From an uncultured Curvibacter sp. (GTDB lineage Bacteria > Pseudomonadota > Gammaproteobacteria > Burkholderiales > Burkholderiaceae_C), in NCBI GenBank assembly GCA_903834975.1, contig CAILKX010000001.1, forward strand, positions 1-37,252: a stretch of 37,252 nucleotides of DNA, read 5' to 3'. Below, in pieces: positions 1 to 7,970 of the stretch. How positions within the stretch are numbered: the first letter of the stretch is position 1; each line of letters opens with the position of its first letter. A program made the translations under genes and the position numbers. Under the pieces are notes generated by a model. It was not told the origin of the DNA. It did no database searches and was given only the letters and a program-made list of their open reading frames with translations.

Positions 1-114
1 CGAGGGCGATTCACAGCCCCCGGTTGGTCTGCCACCTGAGTTTGGCTTGGTCTACTCGACGCCCACACACACCCACGCACCAACGGGCCATGGGCTTGGT
101 GCAGGCCGTCATTC

Positions 115-140
115 AAAAAACCTTGGGCTGAAGCCCGAGG
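115..140 (-). terminator. Intrinsic terminator downstream of the LytTR regulator gene
   Basis: Read on the minus strand, a GC-rich stem (CCTCGGGC / GCCCAAGG, one C-A mismatch) with a TTCA loop is followed directly by six T residues at 115-120. It lies about 90 nt past the stop codon of the response regulator gene, so it probably ends that transcript. The remaining sequence from 1 to 229 holds no ORF that resembles a protein. Confidence 0.7.
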
Positions 141-146
141 GATCCA

Positions 147-179
147 AGAGGTCCGCTAGAGGTCCGCTCGAGGTCCCTT
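147..179. repeat. Short 11-bp tandem repeat
   Basis: Two exact copies of AGAGGTCCGCT (147-157 and 158-168) are followed by a diverged third copy (CGAGGTCCCTT, 169-179). The array lies between the response regulator stop and its terminator. No function can be inferred. Confidence 0.6.
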
Positions 180-229
180 CGATGTCCTCTTGCCGCTCTC
201 TGTTGGTCAGAAAAAATCCTGCCTGGGCG

Positions 230-1066
230 TCAAGGATTGCGAATCGCTTCGCGCACGGCGGCCAGTTGGCGTCTCGACACCAGCAACCGTTCGTCCAAGC
301 CCTGCAAGCGAATGGCCCAGCTGTCGCTTTGGTCGCTGCTGTAATGGCGCTCCAAAGTCCTAACGGCCGAACGGGCCACCAAGGCATTGCGGTGCACCCG
401 TAAAAACTGGTTGCCGTAGCGTTGCTCGAGTTCGCTCAGCGAGTTGTCCAAGATGTAACTGCGGACCGCTGTGCGCACGGTGACGTACTTCAGTTCGGCC
501 TTGAAATACAGCACTTCGGCCAAGGGCACGCGCTCGGTGCGGCCACGGTCTTGAATGATCAGGGTTTCAGCTTTGGGCTCCATGGTCTTGATGCGTCCTG
601 TTGACATGCGTCGTTCGGCCTTGTCCAAAGCCTCTTGAAGGCGCTCCAGTCGGACCGGTTTGGTGATGTAATCCACGGCATCTAAATCAAAAGCCCGCGC
701 GGCGTGTTCTGCATAAGCGGTGATGAAAATGATCATGGGCGGGCGGCGCAGCGTGCTCAAATGGCTCGCCAATCCCAGGCCATTGGTGCCGGGCAACTTG
801 ACGTCGAGCAAGACAATATCGACGGGCTCTCGGTCCAAAATGGCCATGGCGGTGACGGCGGTGCTGGCTTCATGCAGGTTTTTCAGCAGACTGGCATCGC
901 AGTCGCCCAGCAGCGTTCGCATACGCTGTCGAGCAGCGGGATCCTCGTCGACGAGCATCAAGCTCAGCGGGGTTTGGTAGAGGGACTTTGAATCGCGTCG
1001 AGGCATGGGCCGGTAGGCTCGGTCGACTTGCAAAATGTGGGATGTGTACATAGTGGTTGTCATCAT
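230..1066 (-). CDS. LytTR-family (AlgR-like) response regulator
   Basis: This is a two-component response regulator. An N-terminal CheY-like receiver domain carries an acidic pocket (D40-E41-D42 counted from the start chosen here), the phospho-acceptor aspartate in LLDVKLPG (D88), T116 and the conserved K136 in ITKP. A C-terminal LytTR DNA-binding domain spans about residues 173-270, with the typical FLRVHRNALV stretch. The receiver resembles AlgR of pseudomonads and Burkholderiales. The start is uncertain: in-frame ATGs lie at 1066, 1063, 1051 and 1006, none with a clear ribosome binding site, and the longest frame begins at 1171. The gene diverges from argH. AlgR-type regulators usually sit beside a sensor kinase gene and often hemC. 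Neither is visible, and a terminator follows the gene, so it appears to be transcribed alone. Confidence 0.88.
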   Translation of the reverse strand: MMTTTMYTSHILQVDRAYRPMPRRDSKSLYQTPLSLMLVDEDPAARQRMRTLLGDCDASLLKNLHEASTAVTAMAILDREPVDIVLLDVKLPGTNGLGLASHLSTLRRPPMIIFITAYAEHAARAFDLDAVDYITKPVRLERLQEALDKAERRMSTGRIKTMEPKAETLIIQDRGRTERVPLAEVLYFKAELKYVTVRTAVRSYILDNSLSELEQRYGNQFLRVHRNALVARSAVRTLERHYSSDQSDSWAIRLQGLDERLLVSRRQLAAVREAIRNP

Positions 1067-1228
1067 GCGGGGCGGCGCCAACTCAAGTTTCCCAATTCGT
1101 AACAATCGAAAATAAATGACAACCAGACAAGCCAAGTGGATAAGCGGTAGGCCCGATCCGGCTGTTACCAATTAACACCCTTTTGTGCCGCAAGGGTCAG
1201 CTCGATACGGGGTCGATAGAATCCGGGG

Positions 1229-2665
1229 ATGACTTTTTCGCACACTTCCCAAGCCACAGCCGAGGGCAATCAGCTCGACAAAAAATCACAAGCCTGGTCG
1301 GCGCTTTTCTCCGAGCCCATGAGTGACTTGGTCAAGCGCTACACCGCCAGCGTTTTTTTTGACAAACGGCTGTGGGAGGCGGACATTTCCGGCTCCTTGG
1401 CGCATGCAGAGATGTTGCATGCGCAAGGCATTTTGCGCGACGCCGATTGGGCCGATATTCAACGCGGGATGGCGCAAATTCGGTCTGAAATTGAGGGCGG
1501 CGCTTTCCAGTGGCAACTGGATTTGGAAGACGTGCACCTGAACATCGAGGCCCGCTTGACCCAATTGGTGGGGGACGCTGGGAAACGCCTTCACACCGGA
1601 CGCAGCCGCAATGACCAAGTGGCCACCGATGTGCGCCTGTGGTTGCGCACTGAAATTGACTTGATCGTGGGCTTGCTGAACGAATTGCAGCGGGCCTTGG
1701 TTGAGATGGCCTCACACCACACCGAGGTCATATTGCCGGGCTTTACCCATTTGCAAGTGGCCCAGCCGGTCAGTTTTGGGCACCATTTGTTGGCTTATGT
1801 CGAAATGTTTGCGCGCGATGCAGAGCGGATGCAAGACGTTCGCCGCCGTGTCAACCGACTGCCTCTGGGGGCGGCCGCTTTGGCGGGCACGCCTTACCCA
1901 TTGGACCGTGAACGCGTGGCCCGTACTTTGAACATGGAAGGCGTTTGTCAAAACAGTTTGGACGCCGTCAGCGACCGTGACTTTGCGATTGAGTTCAGCG
2001 CCGCTGCGAGCTTGGTCATGGTGCACATCAGTCGCTTCTCGGAAGAGCTGATTTTGTGGATGAGCCAAAACTTTGGCTTCATCCAAATTGCCGATCGCTT
2101 CACCACCGGCAGTTCCATCATGCCGCAGAAGAAGAACCCGGATGTGCCCGAATTGGCGCGCGGTAAAACCGGTCGGGTCGTGGGCCATTTGATGGCGCTC
2201 ATCACCTTGATGAAGGGCCAACCGTTGGCCTACAACAAAGACAACCAAGAAGACAAAGAGCCTTTGTTCGACACCGTCGACACCCTCAAAGACACGCTGC
2301 GCATTTTTGCCGAAATGGTGCCCGGCATCACTGTCAAGCCAGAGGCCATGGCGCTTGCTGCTAAGCGCGGTTATGCCACCGCCACCGACCTGGCTGATTA
2401 CTTGGTACGCAAAGGTTTGCCTTTCCGTGACGCCCATGAAGTGGTGGCGCACGCGGTCAAAACGGCGATTGCCCAACAACTCGACTTGTCTGAGTTGTCC
2501 TTGGCGACCTTGCAGCAATTCAATCCCGCGATTGAAGCCGATGTGTTTGAGGTGCTGAGCTTGAGCGGTTCGCTCCACGCGCGCTCGGTTTTGGGGGGAA
2601 CCGCCCCCGTTCAAGTGCGTGCTCAAATTGAGCGCCACCGCGCGCGGTTGGCTTCAATCGATTAA
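1229..2665 (+). CDS. argH: Argininosuccinate lyase
   Basis: ArgH catalyses the last step of arginine synthesis, splitting argininosuccinate into arginine and fumarate in the cytoplasm. The 478-residue protein belongs to the fumarase/aspartase superfamily. The superfamily signature [12 protein letters not shown] lies at residues 294-305 and carries the catalytic serine loop. The substrate-binding HTGRSRNDQ motif is at 122-130. Length is slightly above the usual 455-465 because of an N-terminal extension of about 20 residues before the conserved WSALFSEPM segment. No strong Shine-Dalgarno sequence precedes the ATG. A TAGAAT hexamer ends only 6 nt upstream, which would suit a leaderless transcript, but no matching -35 box is seen. 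The lldD-like gene follows after 17 nt. Confidence 0.97.
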   Translation: MTFSHTSQATAEGNQLDKKSQAWSALFSEPMSDLVKRYTASVFFDKRLWEADISGSLAHAEMLHAQGILRDADWADIQRGMAQIRSEIEGGAFQWQLDLEDVHLNIEARLTQLVGDAGKRLHTGRSRNDQVATDVRLWLRTEIDLIVGLLNELQRALVEMASHHTEVILPGFTHLQVAQPVSFGHHLLAYVEMFARDAERMQDVRRRVNRLPLGAAALAGTPYPLDRERVARTLNMEGVCQNSLDAVSDRDFAIEFSAAASLVMVHISRFSEELILWMSQNFGFIQIADRFTTGSSIMPQKKNPDVPELARGKTGRVVGHLMALITLMKGQPLAYNKDNQEDKEPLFDTVDTLKDTLRIFAEMVPGITVKPEAMALAAKRGYATATDLADYLVRKGLPFRDAHEVVAHAVKTAIAQQLDLSELSLATLQQFNPAIEADVFEVLSLSGSLHARSVLGGTAPVQVRAQIERHRARLASID

Positions 2666-2682
2666 AAAAACAGGAGACGGAA

Positions 2683-3840
2683 ATGAGCAATTTGTCCAAA
2701 ATCACTTGCATTGAAGACCTTCGCCGTGTCGCGCAAAAACGCGTCCCCCGCATGTTTTACGACTACGCCGACACGGGCTCTTGGACCGAAAGCACCTACC
2801 ACGCCAACGAAAGCGATTTTCAAAAAATCAAGTTGCGCCAGCGCGTCGCGGTCAACATGGAAAACCGCAGCACCGAAACCACCATGATTGGTCAAAAAGT
2901 GGCCATGCCTGTGGCGATAGCGCCCACGGGTTTGACCGGCATGCAACACGCCGATGGTGAAATTTTGGGCGCCAAAGCGGCCAAAGCCTTCGGCATTCCG
3001 TTCACCCTCTCCACCATGAGCATTTGCTCGATTGAAGACATTGCTGAGAACACCGATCGCCATCCATTTTGGTTCCAGTTGTATGTCATGAAAGACCGCG
3101 ACTTTGTGGAACGGTTGATCGACCGCGCCAAAGCGGCCAATTGCTCGGCCTTGCAATTAACACTCGATCTGCAAATTTTGGGGCAGCGTCACAAAGACAT
3201 TAAAAACGGTTTATCGGCTCCGCCCAGTCCGACCTTGGCGAACCTCATTAACTTGGCCACCAAGCCGCGTTGGTGCTTGGGCATGCTGGGCACGCCACGC
3301 CGCAGTTTTGGCAACATCGTGGGTCACGTCAAAGGGGTCGCGGACACCTCCAGACTCTCCTCATGGACGATGGAACAGTTCGACCCTCAGCTCAATTGGA
3401 ACGACGTCGAGTGGATTAAAAAACGCTGGGGAGGCAAGCTGATCATCAAGGGCATCATGGACGCGGAAGACGCCAAGTTGGCCGCCAACAGTGGGGCCGA
3501 TGCCTTGATCGTTTCCAACCACGGGGGTCGACAATTGGACGGAGCGCCTTCTTCTATTCAAGCCCTGCCCGCCATTGCGGATGCGGTGGGCAAGGCGATC
3601 GAAGTGTGGATGGACGGTGGCATTCGCAGCGGCCAGGACGTGCTCAAAGCGCGGGCCTTGGGCGCGCAAGGCACCTTGATCGGGCGTGCCTTTTTGTACG
3701 GCTTGGGCGCCTATGGTGAAGAAGGCGTGACCAAGGCGCTGAAGATCATCCGCAACGAGTTGGACTTGACCATGGCCTTTTGCGGTCGCACCAACATCAA
3801 CCAAGTCGGCAAAGACATCTTGTTGCCTGGCACCTACTAA
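2683..3840 (+). CDS. FMN-dependent alpha-hydroxy-acid dehydrogenase (LldD-like)
   Basis: This is a member of the glycolate oxidase / L-lactate dehydrogenase family, TIM-barrel flavoproteins that oxidise 2-hydroxy acids to 2-keto acids. The 385-residue length is typical. The N-terminal MFYDYADTG segment supplies the substrate-side tyrosine. SNHGGRQLD at 278-286 contains the catalytic histidine (H280) and substrate-binding arginine (R283). DGGIRSGQDV from 311 forms the FMN phosphate site. A good ribosome binding site (AGGAGA) precedes the ATG. The L-lactate dehydrogenase branch fits best, but the sequence alone does not settle lactate versus glycolate or mandelate. It lies 17 nt after argH and 41 nt before dinB, so co-transcription with argH is likely although no metabolic link is obvious. 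Confidence 0.9.
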   Translation: MSNLSKITCIEDLRRVAQKRVPRMFYDYADTGSWTESTYHANESDFQKIKLRQRVAVNMENRSTETTMIGQKVAMPVAIAPTGLTGMQHADGEILGAKAAKAFGIPFTLSTMSICSIEDIAENTDRHPFWFQLYVMKDRDFVERLIDRAKAANCSALQLTLDLQILGQRHKDIKNGLSAPPSPTLANLINLATKPRWCLGMLGTPRRSFGNIVGHVKGVADTSRLSSWTMEQFDPQLNWNDVEWIKKRWGGKLIIKGIMDAEDAKLAANSGADALIVSNHGGRQLDGAPSSIQALPAIADAVGKAIEVWMDGGIRSGQDVLKARALGAQGTLIGRAFLYGLGAYGEEGVTKALKIIRNELDLTMAFCGRTNINQVGKDILLPGTY

Positions 3841-3881
3841 GCAGGGCCTTGTCGAAATTGCTCGACCGTCCCTGACGCGCC

Positions 3882-5027
3882 GTGAGACGAATTGCGCACC
3901 TCGACATGGACGCGTTTTACGCGTCGGTGGAGTTGTTGCGTTACCCGCAACTCAAGGGTCTGCCGGTCGTCATTGGCGGCCGTCGACGTTCGGTCGATGA
4001 ACTGAATGGCCCATGGCCCTCACTGGCCGACATTCCGGTGGGTGTATTTCCCAAGTTGTCTGGCTACACCGGCCGCGGCGTCATCACCACCGCCACTTAT
4101 GCAGCGCGGCAATTCGGCGTGGGCTCGGCCATGGGCTTGATGAAGGCCGCCAAGCGCTGCCCCGATGCCATTTTGTTGCCCGTTGATTTTGACGAATACC
4201 GAAAATACTCACGTCAATTCAAAGCCATCATCACCGACATCGTGCCCTTGATGGAAGACCGGGGCGTCGATGAGGTCTACCTCGATTTCACCGAGGTGCC
4301 TGGCGGACAACGCGAAGGCGGCCGGGTGCTCGCGAGGCTGATTCAAAAAAGCATTTTTGAAGCCACCGGTTTGACCTGCTCGGTGGGCGTGGCGCCGAAT
4401 AAATTGCTCGCAAAAATGGCCAGTGAGTTCAACAAACCGAATGGCCTGTCGGTGGTGTTTGAAGAAGATTTGCAGACCAAGATTTGGCCTTTGAGTTGTC
4501 GAAAAATCAACGGAATCGGCCCCAAAACCGACGAAAAACTCAGCGCGGCTGGCATCCACACCATTGGCGAACTCGCAGCCCGTGACCCGTTCGAATTGCA
4601 ACAGTTGTTTGGCCAGAACCAAGGCCGTTGGTTGCACCAAGTGGCCTGGGGTCGCGACGACCGCCCCTTGGTCACTGAAAGTGAGCCGGTTTCTCTTTCT
4701 CGCGAAACCACCTTCGAGCGCGACTTGCATGCGCAGCACGACAAGGCAGAGTTGGGGGCCCTTTTCACGCGGCTGTGTGAGCGCTTGGCCGGGGATTTGA
4801 CGCGCAAGGGCTATGCCGGCCGCACCATTGGCGTTAAGCTGCGTTACGACGATTTTCGGTCCGTGACACGCGACCAAACCTTGCCCGTCGCGACGGTCGA
4901 TCCTGCTTTGATCAGGCGCACGGCAGGCTTGTGTTTGAATCGAGTCGACTTGACCCGCCGCTTTCGTTTGCTCGGCGTTCGCGTGGGCAATTTGGAAAAA
5001 ACAAACTTCAATCAGGAGACAACATGA
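3882..5027 (+). CDS. dinB: Y-family DNA polymerase IV
   Basis: This is an error-prone translesion polymerase. The start is a GTG. Palm residues are visible: D8 and D10 in HLDMDAFY, and the D130-E131 pair in GVDEVYLDFT. Tyrosine 13 stands where E. coli DinB has the F13 steric gate. Compared with E. coli, about 27 extra residues (roughly 34-61) separate the first palm strand (VVIGG) from GVITTATYAARQFGV. The little-finger domain follows (SRETTFERDL onwards). No C-terminal QLxLGL-type beta-clamp motif is visible; the protein ends in NLEKTNFNQETT. The stop overlaps the start of the crotonase gene by ATGA, and the last dinB codons contain that gene's AGGAGA ribosome binding site, so the two genes are translationally coupled. 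Confidence 0.92.
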   Translation: MRRIAHLDMDAFYASVELLRYPQLKGLPVVIGGRRRSVDELNGPWPSLADIPVGVFPKLSGYTGRGVITTATYAARQFGVGSAMGLMKAAKRCPDAILLPVDFDEYRKYSRQFKAIITDIVPLMEDRGVDEVYLDFTEVPGGQREGGRVLARLIQKSIFEATGLTCSVGVAPNKLLAKMASEFNKPNGLSVVFEEDLQTKIWPLSCRKINGIGPKTDEKLSAAGIHTIGELAARDPFELQQLFGQNQGRWLHQVAWGRDDRPLVTESEPVSLSRETTFERDLHAQHDKAELGALFTRLCERLAGDLTRKGYAGRTIGVKLRYDDFRSVTRDQTLPVATVDPALIRRTAGLCLNRVDLTRRFRLLGVRVGNLEKTNFNQETT

Positions 5028-5917
5028 GTCCAGAAACTTCCCCCAAAACAGCCGCAGAACCCAACCTTTCCATGCAGCATTTCACCTTCGATGAAAAAGA
5101 CCACATCGCCCATTTGGTGCTGAATCGCCCCGATCAACTCAACACCATGGGCCCCTCTTTTTGGCGCGAACTCGATGCGGTGTTGCGTCAATTGAACCGC
5201 GAAGGCACGGCCCGTGCGTTGGTCATTTCGAGCACAGGCAAGCACTTTTGCGCGGGCATGGCCCTGGACACTTTCGACACCCAAAAAGAAGGCAACGTCG
5301 GCCTGAACGACCAAACCCCCGAGGGTCGCGCGGCCGTTTTTGACTCCTTAATGGACATTCAGTCGACCTTCAACCTGTTGGAGAATTTGCGCATCCCCGT
5401 GATTGCAGCGGTGCACGGCGGCTGTATTGGCGGCGCGGTCGATTTGCTCACCGCCTGCTGCTTGCGGTACGCCAGCGCCGATGCGTTTTTCTGCATTCAA
5501 GAAATCAACATCGGCATGGTGGCCGATTTGGGCACCTTGCAACGCCTGCCCAAGCTGATGCCCCTGGCCCTCGTCAAAGAACTGGCCTACACCGGTCGCC
5601 GCTTGCCCGCAGCCCGCGCCCTGGCGCATGGTTTGGTCAATGAGGTTTTCGACACCCAAGCGCAAGCGTTGGCAGCCGCCATGGCCTGCGCCCAAGAAAT
5701 TGCCAGCAAGCCCCCCGTCGCTATTTGGGGAACCAAGCAGGCCATCCACTACGCCCGAGACCATTCTGTGGAAGATTCACTCAAACAAATGGGCTGGATG
5801 CAAGGCGCGATTTGGAGCAACGCACACGTGGCCTCCGCCGTGAAAGGCTTCCAAACCAAAACCCAGCCAGTGTTTCCTGATTTGGCGAAGCTGCATCCTT
5901 TTAATGAGCGGCGTTGA
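5024..5917 (+). CDS. Crotonase-family protein, probable delta(3,5)-delta(2,4)-dienoyl-CoA isomerase
   Basis: This is an enoyl-CoA hydratase/isomerase superfamily protein of 297 residues. Several features match the ECH1 dienoyl-CoA isomerase subgroup rather than hydratases: the acidic triad at D140 (CIGGAVD), E160 (QEINIG) and D168 (VADLGTLQRLP), with surrounding sequence close to the eukaryotic enzyme. The oxyanion-hole segments HFCAGM (74-79) and GGCIGGA (132-138) are present. The family moves double bonds in the breakdown of unsaturated fatty acids with odd-numbered double bonds. The start at 5024 is chosen because AGGAGA lies 6 nt upstream and the ATG overlaps the dinB stop. An earlier in-frame ATG at 4931 lies inside dinB. 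No other beta-oxidation gene is nearby. Confidence 0.85.
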   Translation: MSPETSPKTAAEPNLSMQHFTFDEKDHIAHLVLNRPDQLNTMGPSFWRELDAVLRQLNREGTARALVISSTGKHFCAGMALDTFDTQKEGNVGLNDQTPEGRAAVFDSLMDIQSTFNLLENLRIPVIAAVHGGCIGGAVDLLTACCLRYASADAFFCIQEINIGMVADLGTLQRLPKLMPLALVKELAYTGRRLPAARALAHGLVNEVFDTQAQALAAAMACAQEIASKPPVAIWGTKQAIHYARDHSVEDSLKQMGWMQGAIWSNAHVASAVKGFQTKTQPVFPDLAKLHPFNERR

Positions 5918-5940
5918 TGGGATGACCTGACATCGAGTTG

Positions 5941-5960
5941 ATTTCATTACGTCATGAAAT
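5941..5960. promoter_or_regulatory. Inverted repeat upstream of the DUF2075 gene (operator candidate)
   Basis: ATTTCAT and ATGAAAT form perfect 7-bp arms around a 6-bp centre (TACGTC). The site ends 30 nt before the ATG of the nuclease-DUF2075 gene, in an AT-rich leader without a clear -35/-10 pair. Size and position suit a dimeric repressor site, but no regulator is encoded next to it. This is inference from symmetry alone. Confidence 0.35.
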
Positions 5961-5990
5961 GTTTTTCGCCAGTATTGGACTACTTTTTAT

Positions 5991-7961
5991 ATGAGCTGTA
6001 TTGCTTACTATGAAGCCAGTATTCAAGATTTCTTGATTGCTGATGAGAACAGCATTTTTGGTTTGTTGTCAATCGAGCATGGTTTTTCTTTAGATCATCC
6101 ACAAAAGTTTGCTTGGCTTTCTCAAATTCAGATCTTAAAAACTCAGTTGAAATCCAACTTGGAAGGGATGATTTATTTTGAGTTTTCGATACCCAGGATG
6201 GGGAAAAGAGCGGATGTCGTTCTGCTTATAAAAGGAGTTGTTTTCGTCATTGAGTTCAAGGTAGGTGCGAGCAGTTTTGATACTCACGCGATTGAACAGG
6301 CTCATGATTACGCGTTAGACCTTAAGAACTTTCATCTTGGAAGCCACAATCTTCAAATTGTTCCAATTATTATTCCTACTGCTGCTGCACATTTAGCGAT
6401 CCCACCAATTAAGTGGGCGAAAGATCAGGTTGCTGAACCACTGCATATCTCAAAAGAAAACTTAGCAAAAGCGATTGAAATCGTAGTCAAACAGAGTGAA
6501 GTAGTTGCCATCGATCCCACTATTTGGGCGCAATCTGGTTATCAGCCTACACCAACAATTGTCCAAGCAGCTCTTTCCTTGTATCGAGAGCACGACGTTA
6601 AAGAAATAACGAGGTTTGAAGCGGGTGCGGTAAATCTTGGCCTGACCGCAAAGAGGGTTAATGAAATTATTGATCAGGCGAAATCTTCAAACCGAAAAGC
6701 AGTGTGCTTCATCACCGGTGTTCCTGGTGCTGGGAAAACGTTGGCTGGACTGAATATTGCAACTTCACGAACTGAAACAAATCTAGATGAACATGCCGTG
6801 TTCTTGTCTGGCAATGGGCCTTTGGTCGATGTGCTTAGAGAAGCACTCGCCAGAGACAAGGCTTCAAGAGAAGGTATTTCAAGAGCTCAAGCTCACAGAG
6901 AGGTTTCAACCTTTGTTCAGAATATTCATCATTTTCGGGATGATGCGTTGAAGAGCAAGAAACCTCCAATTGAAAAAGTGGTGATATTTGATGAGGCTCA
7001 GCGTGCTTGGAATCGGGAAATGGCAAGTAAATTTATGCAACAAAAGCGAGGACATCCGACTTTTGATATGTCTGAGCCTGCCTTCTTGATTGGTGCAATG
7101 AATCGCCATGATGGCTGGTGTGTTGTTGTTTGCCTGATTGGTGGAGGTCAAGAGATCAACACAGGTGAGGGTGGACTTGCAGAGTGGATTGCAGTAATGC
7201 GTAATCAGCATCCAGATTGGGATGTTCATATCTCAAGTCGTCTGAATGACCCGGATTACATCTGGGATATTGGGCTCGCCAATGAGCTTACTAACGCCCC
7301 TTTTTATTGGGATGAAGCTTTGCACTTGGGTGTTTCAATTCGTTCTTTCAGAGCTGAGGCCTTATCGAATTTTATTGGCTATTTGATTGACAACAAGCCG
7401 GAGGAAGCCCGTTTAACCTATAGAGCAATGGCTGACAAATACCCAATATTTTTGACTCGTAACTTAGATAAGGCGCGATCTTGGCTTCGGGAGCGTGCTC
7501 GAGGAAGTGAACGATTTGGACTTACTGCATCCTCAGGCGGGAATCGTCTTAGGCCTGAGGGAATTTGGATAAAGTCAAAAATTGAAGCGCCAGTTTGGTT
7601 TTTAAACGACAAGCTGGATATTCGATCATCCTATTACCTTGAAGAAACAGCGAGTGAATTTGACATCCAAGGACTTGAACTTGACTGGACCTGTGTTGCC
7701 TGGGATGCCGATTTCAGGCGAGGTGATATTGGTTGGGAACATTTCAGCTTCCGTGGCACAAAATGGCAGAGAGTGAATTCGGTTGATAGACAGCTATATC
7801 TCAAAAACGCATATCGTGTTTTACTGACCCGCGCTCGCCAAGGGTTGGTGATTTTTGTGCCGGCGGGCGATTCCACTGACCCGACAAGATCCCCTTCCTT
7901 TTATAACGGTATTTACGAATATCTTCAGCTGTGTGGAATACCGCTTTTCCAAGAGACCTAG
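5991..7961 (+). CDS. PD-(D/E)XK nuclease-like domain fused to DUF2075 ATPase/helicase (possible defence protein)
   Basis: This 656-residue protein has two parts. The N-terminal part (about 1-130) shows a PD-(D/E)XK nuclease signature: E64, D75 in KRADVVLL, and E88-x-K90 in VFVIEFKVG. The second part is a DUF2075-type P-loop ATPase related to superfamily 1 helicases. It has Walker A GVPGAGKT at 243-250, Walker B VVIFDEAQ with D334-E335, a QGLE segment at 560-563 like SF1 motif V, and an arginine-rich AYRVLLTRAR segment at 607-616 like motif VI. By hand count the gene is near 40% GC against about 58-60% around it, and its codon use is AT-rich, which suggests recent horizontal transfer. It stands alone between the crotonase gene and the convergent queF, whose stop is 9 nt away. 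No Shine-Dalgarno sequence is visible. DUF2075 proteins are poorly characterised; a role in nucleic-acid processing or phage defence is inference. Confidence 0.85.
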   Translation: MSCIAYYEASIQDFLIADENSIFGLLSIEHGFSLDHPQKFAWLSQIQILKTQLKSNLEGMIYFEFSIPRMGKRADVVLLIKGVVFVIEFKVGASSFDTHAIEQAHDYALDLKNFHLGSHNLQIVPIIIPTAAAHLAIPPIKWAKDQVAEPLHISKENLAKAIEIVVKQSEVVAIDPTIWAQSGYQPTPTIVQAALSLYREHDVKEITRFEAGAVNLGLTAKRVNEIIDQAKSSNRKAVCFITGVPGAGKTLAGLNIATSRTETNLDEHAVFLSGNGPLVDVLREALARDKASREGISRAQAHREVSTFVQNIHHFRDDALKSKKPPIEKVVIFDEAQRAWNREMASKFMQQKRGHPTFDMSEPAFLIGAMNRHDGWCVVVCLIGGGQEINTGEGGLAEWIAVMRNQHPDWDVHISSRLNDPDYIWDIGLANELTNAPFYWDEALHLGVSIRSFRAEALSNFIGYLIDNKPEEARLTYRAMADKYPIFLTRNLDKARSWLRERARGSERFGLTASSGGNRLRPEGIWIKSKIEAPVWFLNDKLDIRSSYYLEETASEFDIQGLELDWTCVAWDADFRRGDIGWEHFSFRGTKWQRVNSVDRQLYLKNAYRVLLTRARQGLVIFVPAGDSTDPTRSPSFYNGIYEYLQLCGIPLFQET

Positions 7962-7970
7962 CGGCCGAGC

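Noticed and set aside
47-403. 118-codon plus-strand ORF at the window start
   Set aside because: It overlaps the response regulator on the other strand and crosses its terminator; the composition is not protein-like.
1712-2638. 308-codon minus-strand ORF opposite argH
   Set aside because: It is a shadow of argH; the protein is of low plausibility, and argH is fully conserved on the other strand.
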